A stretch of DNA of 10,229 nt. Origin: Anaerolineales bacterium UBA3499 (lineage in GTDB: Bacteria > Chloroflexota > Anaerolineae > Anaerolineales > UBA11657). The notes under the pieces were generated by a model. It was not told the DNA's origin, made no database searches, and worked only from the letters and a program-made list of their open reading frames with translations. This document shows positions 6,990 to 10,229 of this stretch, piece after piece; positions within the stretch are counted from its first letter, which is position 1, and each line of letters starts with the position of its first letter. Location of the stretch: NCBI GenBank assembly GCA_002377585.1, contig DFQC01000006.1, forward strand, positions 1-10,229, given 5' to 3'. Both the position numbers and the translations under genes were made by a program.

Positions 6990-8106
6990 AATACTTATAT
7001 AGTTGTTGAATTTGAGACCACATCTTTTCATGTGAAAATTCTTGGTGGACGTACTCATAGCCTTTGTTGCCCATCTGATGTGCAAGATCAGGCTCATCCA
7101 ACAACGACTCTATGGCTTTAGACAAACCCAGTACGTCACGCGGTGAAACCAAAATGCCAGTCTCTCCATCCAAAACCAATTCTGGAACACCACCTACTGA
7201 AGTTGCAACAACTGGCTTCCTGACGGCCATGGCTTCAAGAATTGTCACAGGCAACCCCTCAATCCATGATGGCAATACAAATATTTCAAAACAATTCATA
7301 ATGTAGCGTACATCACTCCGAAATCCCAGAAAATGTACAAATTCCTCTAAATCCAACTTTTGTACTAGATCTTCCAAATTATTACGATATTTGCCTTCAA
7401 ACTCATAATCTTCTCCAATCACTACAAACTCAGTGTTAGGATAAACATCACGAATACTCTTTGCAGCGAGAATAAACTCGCGCTGACCCTTGACAGGACA
7501 TAATCTAGCCACCATTCCAACAATATGAGAATTTTTCTGCAAACCAAGCATCTTGCGAATCTGGTCAGTCTCTGACAAATCATCAAGTTGTTCTTTCAAA
7601 TTTATTCCATTATGTATCACAGTGATCTTATTTGAAGATATTCCCTGATTTATTAGACTCTCTTTAGTAGCATTACTGATAGTTATTATCTTGTCTGCGA
7701 AAATAGATGTGATGTTATCAAGAACAATCTGGCATCTTTTGATCCAACGAACATCACTAAATTTGTTCTCAATATGCACATGACTGATTAATGGTACTCC
7801 AGCCAGATAAGCTCCAATACGAGCTAATATTGTTCCTGTCACTGCAGAATGACAATGGACTAAATCTGCCTCCCAATCACGAAGAAACTTTGCAAAAGTA
7901 ACTGCACGATGGAAAAAAAATGTCCTTTCCATCGGAATCTGTATAACCTCTATAGCACGAGATTGCAACTGATCAGTAAATTCGCCTAGACTAGGGGTAA
8001 TCAAACAAACCTGGTGACCAGCAGACAAAGCAGCTGACATTAGATGACCACAAATTACTTGACCACCTGACAATCGTCCATCTAGTACAGTGTAAACTAC
8101 ACGCAT
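6982..8106 (-). CDS. GT4 family glycosyltransferase
   Basis: The product is a 374-residue GT-B enzyme with all standard GT4 landmarks. The N-terminal glycine loop is GRLSGGQ (10-16). DLVHCHSAVTG (81-91) and ISHVH (107-111) are typical acceptor-domain strands. VIHNGIN (163-169) precedes the linker. MVARLCPVKG (198-207) supplies R201 and K206 for the donor phosphates. The E-x7-E signature is EGLPVTILE (283-291), followed by VVATSVGGVPELV (299-311), and the C-terminal helix returns to the N-domain. It should transfer a sugar from a nucleotide sugar to a lipid-linked intermediate on the cytoplasmic side. EGLP-type E-x7-E motifs are frequent in exopolysaccharide and capsule GT4 enzymes. It starts ten bases after the upstream methyltransferase stop, without a visible Shine-Dalgarno, and its TAG overlaps the probable start of the GT-C gene. 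The codons for RTFFFH (61-66) contain a run of eight T. Of the three GT4 proteins here it is the most canonical. Confidence 0.95.
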   Translation of the reverse strand: MRVVYTVLDGRLSGGQVICGHLMSAALSAGHQVCLITPSLGEFTDQLQSRAIEVIQIPMERTFFFHRAVTFAKFLRDWEADLVHCHSAVTGTILARIGAYLAGVPLISHVHIENKFSDVRWIKRCQIVLDNITSIFADKIITISNATKESLINQGISSNKITVIHNGINLKEQLDDLSETDQIRKMLGLQKNSHIVGMVARLCPVKGQREFILAAKSIRDVYPNTEFVVIGEDYEFEGKYRNNLEDLVQKLDLEEFVHFLGFRSDVRYIMNCFEIFVLPSWIEGLPVTILEAMAVRKPVVATSVGGVPELVLDGETGILVSPRDVLGLSKAIESLLDEPDLAHQMGNKGYEYVHQEFSHEKMWSQIQQLYKYYE

Positions 8107-8116
8107 AGCATCATTT

Positions 8117-8959
8117 TCAGTCGCTTTTTACACCCATCAAAACAATGTCGTGACCTAGAAAATCGTCCAACCAGTGATGCTTTTGGGGGATCAAATTAGT
8201 TGAACTATCAGTATCTTTTTCTACAAAATTAAATAAACGCCTATATGTGGTTGTTTCACGCACAATCCTCACATAACGCATAAAATCTGCCTGCCAAGAT
8301 GAACCGATTACCTGTATATCTCTTAATCCTAATTTGTGACCTACTTTCCGTAACTCAACAGACGAAAAACTACCTTCGTATCCCAAGAACCATTTGCGTT
8401 TAATAATAAGAGCTGATTTCAATATTTCATGTGGTAAAAACAAGATATTAGGGGTGCTAATAATACAGATACCTCCTGGTTTAAGTAAATCTATGTGAGC
8501 TCTACATATATCGAGCCTCTCCGGATACTTGTAATGCTCTACAGTACCGAATGACATGGCAATATCAAATTTTCCGATCAAATCTACAGGCGGATCAAAT
8601 ATGTCAGCTTCAATCAACTCTCCTCGCAAGCCCAACATATCAAGATTGCGCTTTGCTAAGATGATAGCATCAGGACTGTAATCGACTAACGTTGGTCTAG
8701 CACCCATTCGTGCCAATATACGACTATATATAGCACCTCCACAACCAATCTCTACAGTTTGCTTGCCATCCAATTCTCCAATTTTTTTGTGCAAATATCG
8801 AACAATCTTTTGACAACGAACACTCAGATTCTCAGAATTTATTGCATCTAATTCAGCATCAGGATCATAACCTTGAAGATCCTTAGTCCACATGTCACCC
8901 CATTCTTGATTATTAATAGTTTTCATTACTGGCAACCACCACAATTTCACTAGCCTCAT
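8117..8959 (-). CDS. Class I SAM-dependent methyltransferase
   Basis: The product has 280 residues from the ATG at 8959. The Rossmann-fold SAM site is clear: motif I VEIGCGG (69-75), an acidic strand end LVDYS (91-95) with D93 expected to bind the SAM ribose, EADIFDPP (116-123), motif IV-like FDIAMSFGTVEHY (131-143) and LLKPGGICIIST (158-169). The closest type is the Methyltransf_11/23 or UbiG-like group. The C-terminal 100 residues are less typical and probably shape the acceptor site. Among glycosyltransferases, an O-methylation of a sugar or a chain-end cap is the likely job, but the substrate is inferred. Start choice: ATG 8959 has AAGGGA six bases upstream (8966-8971) but overlaps the previous gene by 47 bases. 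ATG 8926 (269 residues, MKTINNQEWGDMW) overlaps by only 14 bases, begins just before the helix where such domains often start, and lacks a Shine-Dalgarno. I prefer 8959 only slightly. Confidence 0.92.
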   Translation of the reverse strand: MRLVKLWWLPVMKTINNQEWGDMWTKDLQGYDPDAELDAINSENLSVRCQKIVRYLHKKIGELDGKQTVEIGCGGAIYSRILARMGARPTLVDYSPDAIILAKRNLDMLGLRGELIEADIFDPPVDLIGKFDIAMSFGTVEHYKYPERLDICRAHIDLLKPGGICIISTPNILFLPHEILKSALIIKRKWFLGYEGSFSSVELRKVGHKLGLRDIQVIGSSWQADFMRYVRIVRETTTYRRLFNFVEKDTDSSTNLIPQKHHWLDDFLGHDIVLMGVKSD

Positions 8960-9644
8960 CTACAATCCCTTCACAAATTACAATATCACTCAGTTCCAAT
9001 CTATCCATGGATCTTCCGCCTGTAATTTGGGCCATTTTTCGTACCAATACCATGGGTAGAATATGCCTCCGTAAAGCGAATATATCAACACGTTTCATCC
9101 ATTTACTAAGTCGGCTCTCCCTACGATACTGCGAAAATAAATCGACTCCCCCAAAATATTGCTCCAGCAAAAGCTTGAAATCTCTAGGATTCCATTCTTG
9201 ACAGTGGAAAGGATTGTCTGGGTTTTTATTACTATCTTTCACGATGGGTGTAGATACAATGAATAATCCACCTGGTTTTAGCACACGAGCAACTTCCTTC
9301 AAAAAGTTATCAACATCAGCCATGTGCTCAATTGTTTCAAATGAACATACAGCGTCAAATTGATTGCTATGAAATCCCATCATCATAGCATCTGACCGCA
9401 CAAACATTGTACATCCTGACTGTGAGTAACGATTTTGTGCGTATGCAATAGATTCGGCGTCAATCTCAACACCTATCACCTGGTTTCCTGCATCGCAAAG
9501 GTAACGTGTTCCATAACCAACTCCACATGCTACATCCAATATTAGTTTGTCTTTCACGTAGGACGCAGCAAACTCATAACGCTTTAGATGAATTGAATAT
9601 ATTCCTATAGGAGTTTCATCTGGAATGATACGTTCGTCATACAT
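8913..9644 (-). CDS. Class I SAM-dependent methyltransferase
   Basis: The product has 243 residues from the ATG at 9644. The opening MYDERIIPDETP resembles the 'ERxxP' N-terminus seen in sugar-locus methyltransferases. Motif I is LDVACGVGYGT (36-46). E60 in GVEID should bind the SAM ribose. SDAMMM (84-89) lies at the adenine site, FDAVCSFETIEHM (96-108) is the post-II/IV segment, and VLKPGGLFIVSTP (121-133) is motif VI-like. NPFHCQEW (144-151) matches the 'NP.H..E' stretch common after the core in Methyltransf_11/UbiG-like enzymes. Soluble; probably methylates a glycan or a glycan precursor, substrate unknown. The frame also has an in-frame TTG at 9656, but the only good ribosome site (GAAGGA) would be one base from it, so ATG 9644 is preferred. 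The gene's end overlaps the next methyltransferase, so the pair is probably translated together. The two have different motif I sequences and are not an obvious recent duplication. Confidence 0.93.
   Translation of the reverse strand: MYDERIIPDETPIGIYSIHLKRYEFAASYVKDKLILDVACGVGYGTRYLCDAGNQVIGVEIDAESIAYAQNRYSQSGCTMFVRSDAMMMGFHSNQFDAVCSFETIEHMADVDNFLKEVARVLKPGGLFIVSTPIVKDSNKNPDNPFHCQEWNPRDFKLLLEQYFGGVDLFSQYRRESRLSKWMKRVDIFALRRHILPMVLVRKMAQITGGRSMDRLELSDIVICEGIVDEASEIVVVASNENY
8966..8971 (-). promoter_or_regulatory. Possible ribosome binding site of the second methyltransferase
   Basis: AAGGGA on the minus strand ends six bases before ATG 8959, inside the coding sequence of the upstream methyltransferase. 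It is the main argument for the longer form of that protein over the ATG at 8926. It could be chance, because the bases also encode part of the upstream protein. Confidence 0.35.
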
Positions 9645-9657
9645 TGCGGAATACAAA

Positions 9658-9663
9658 TCCTTC
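9658..9663 (-). promoter_or_regulatory. Ribosome binding site of the first methyltransferase
   Basis: GAAGGA on the minus strand lies 13 bases upstream of ATG 9644 and one base from the alternative TTG at 9656. The spacing to TTG is impossible and the spacing to ATG is long but workable, so this site decides the start in favour of ATG. It is one of the few recognisable Shine-Dalgarno sequences in the window. Confidence 0.45.
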
Positions 9664-9693
9664 GCTAAGAATAAGTGTACTAACCATAAAAAA

Positions 9694-10229
9694 TCATGCT
9701 TTAATTTTCTCTAACATCCAGTGTTTTGCCTGTCTAAATCTATCCAATATAAATACAGTCATGCCCATTGCTAAAACATAACGCATGTTCGAAGGAGTAA
9801 ACAGAAGGGTTTTGTCAATTTCTATAGCCTTCTTCATCATTAAGCCAGATTTTCTTGAGTCGCCTTTGACATAATAAGCTGCTGCTAGTTGCAAATAAAA
9901 ATTACGCCGCACGTACAAATCTGTGTCGGTGCCAGGGTGCTGATCCAACCAATGCAAGTGCTTATTACATGTCGAAACACGACCATGAAAAAATTCTTCC
10001 TGATCTGTATTCTTTGAATGCAATCGAAAATGAACCAACACTTCAGGTATAGTAGCAATTTCTGTCTCTCTAGAAGCTCGCAAATACCAGTCCCAATCCT
10101 CAAAAGCAGGTATATCAGTATCCATAGGACCAACACGTCCCCAACAATTACGACGAACCATCACAGTCGAAAGAAACATAATACAATTTCTACTTAGACT
10201 TTCATAACTATAACCAGCTTTTATGGAAC
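9694..10229 (-). CDS. GT2 family glycosyltransferase, C-terminal part (5' end cut by window edge)
   Basis: The reading frame is open to the right edge, giving 177 residues up to a TGA at 9694. The first Met, at 10179, is internal: the 16 codons before it (ending GYSYESLSRNCI) continue the same domain. FLSTVMVRRNCWGRVGPMD is the typical 'p.tvmvRR..f..vG.FD' strand of GT-A GT2 enzymes. FEDWDWYLRAS carries the conserved E-D pair that provides the catalytic base, and LVHFRLHSKN is the 'yR.H..n.s' segment that closes the active site. The N-terminal nucleotide-binding half with its DxD motif is outside the window. After the catalytic part comes an all-helical tail of about 90 residues with one TPR-like pair, YLQLAAAYYVKGDSRKSG and MMKKAIEID, seen in some bacterial GT2 proteins and possibly used for partner contacts. 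It is the most upstream gene visible in the operon and precedes the methyltransferase gene by 49 bases. Sugar specificity is unknown. Confidence 0.9.
   Translation of the reverse strand, partial: SIKAGYSYESLSRNCIMFLSTVMVRRNCWGRVGPMDTDIPAFEDWDWYLRASRETEIATIPEVLVHFRLHSKNTDQEEFFHGRVSTCNKHLHWLDQHPGTDTDLYVRRNFYLQLAAAYYVKGDSRKSGLMMKKAIEIDKTLLFTPSNMRYVLAMGMTVFILDRFRQAKHWMLEKIKA

Noticed and set aside
6990..7097. Upstream extension of the GT-C-type gene to 7097
   Set aside because: It would overlap the GT4 gene by 116 bases and adds 36 residues with no membrane or family character; ATG 6989 or 6980 fits the operon spacing.
7112..7306. Plus-strand open frame of 64 codons
   Set aside because: It is antisense to the E-x7-E region of the GT4 gene, where coding constraint on the other strand creates a stop-free frame.
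9007..9201. Plus-strand open frame of 64 codons
   Set aside because: It is antisense to the C-terminal part of the methyltransferase; no supporting signal.
9885..10136. Minus-strand open frame of 83 codons
   Set aside because: It is an out-of-frame overlap of the GT2 gene, whose frame carries the conserved EDWDW and FRLH segments.
1..10229. tRNA, rRNA, CRISPR array, insertion sequence or attachment site
   Set aside because: No repeat-spacer pattern, terminal inverted repeats, transposase motifs or tRNA-like cloverleaf were found; nearly all bases are accounted for by the nine coding regions.

Overview
The window is one strand-uniform stretch of a bacterial surface-polysaccharide (O-antigen, capsule or exopolysaccharide) biosynthesis locus. 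All nine genes I can support are on the minus strand, so transcription runs from the right edge to the left edge. Two genes run off the window: a family 2 glycosyltransferase whose 5' part lies beyond position 10229, and an O-antigen polymerase/ligase-like membrane protein whose 3' part lies before position 1. The sequence is AT-rich: three 60-base lines I counted held 25, 25 and 21 G+C. TGA, TAA and TAG all serve as stops, as expected for genetic code 11. Nothing in the sequence names the organism. A free-living bacterium with a large glycosyltransferase cluster is as far as I can go.

Layout in transcription order (right to left): (1) the C-terminal part of a GT2 glycosyltransferase, 9694-10229; (2) and (3) two overlapping class I SAM-dependent methyltransferases, 8913-9644 and 8117-8959; (4) a GT4 glycosyltransferase, 6982-8106; (5) a large polytopic membrane protein of GT-C/PMT type, 5166-6989; (6) a second large polytopic membrane protein with an extended C-terminal domain, 3396-5165, whose ATG directly follows the TAA of gene 5; (7) and (8) two more GT4 glycosyltransferases, 2140-3270 and 941-2125; (9) the O-antigen ligase/polymerase-like protein, 1-951. 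Most junctions are overlaps or gaps of 0-14 bases, so this looks like one operon. The exceptions are a 125-base spacer at 3271-3395 and a 49-base spacer at 9645-9693. I see no convincing promoter or rho-independent terminator.

A plausible working scheme (inference) is as follows. The cytoplasmic GT2 and GT4 enzymes build a lipid-linked oligosaccharide from nucleotide sugars, and the methyltransferases decorate a sugar or cap the chain. After a flippase not present here has moved the unit across the membrane, the two GT-C-like proteins may add sugars from polyprenyl-phosphate donors. The Wzy/WaaL-like protein then polymerises or ligates the product. No nucleotide-sugar synthesis gene, priming transferase, flippase or chain-length regulator is in the window, so the locus must continue outside it.

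No mobile element, RNA gene, CRISPR array or unambiguous new system was found. The most interesting objects are the butt-joined pair of large membrane proteins and two GT4 enzymes with altered donor-site motifs.
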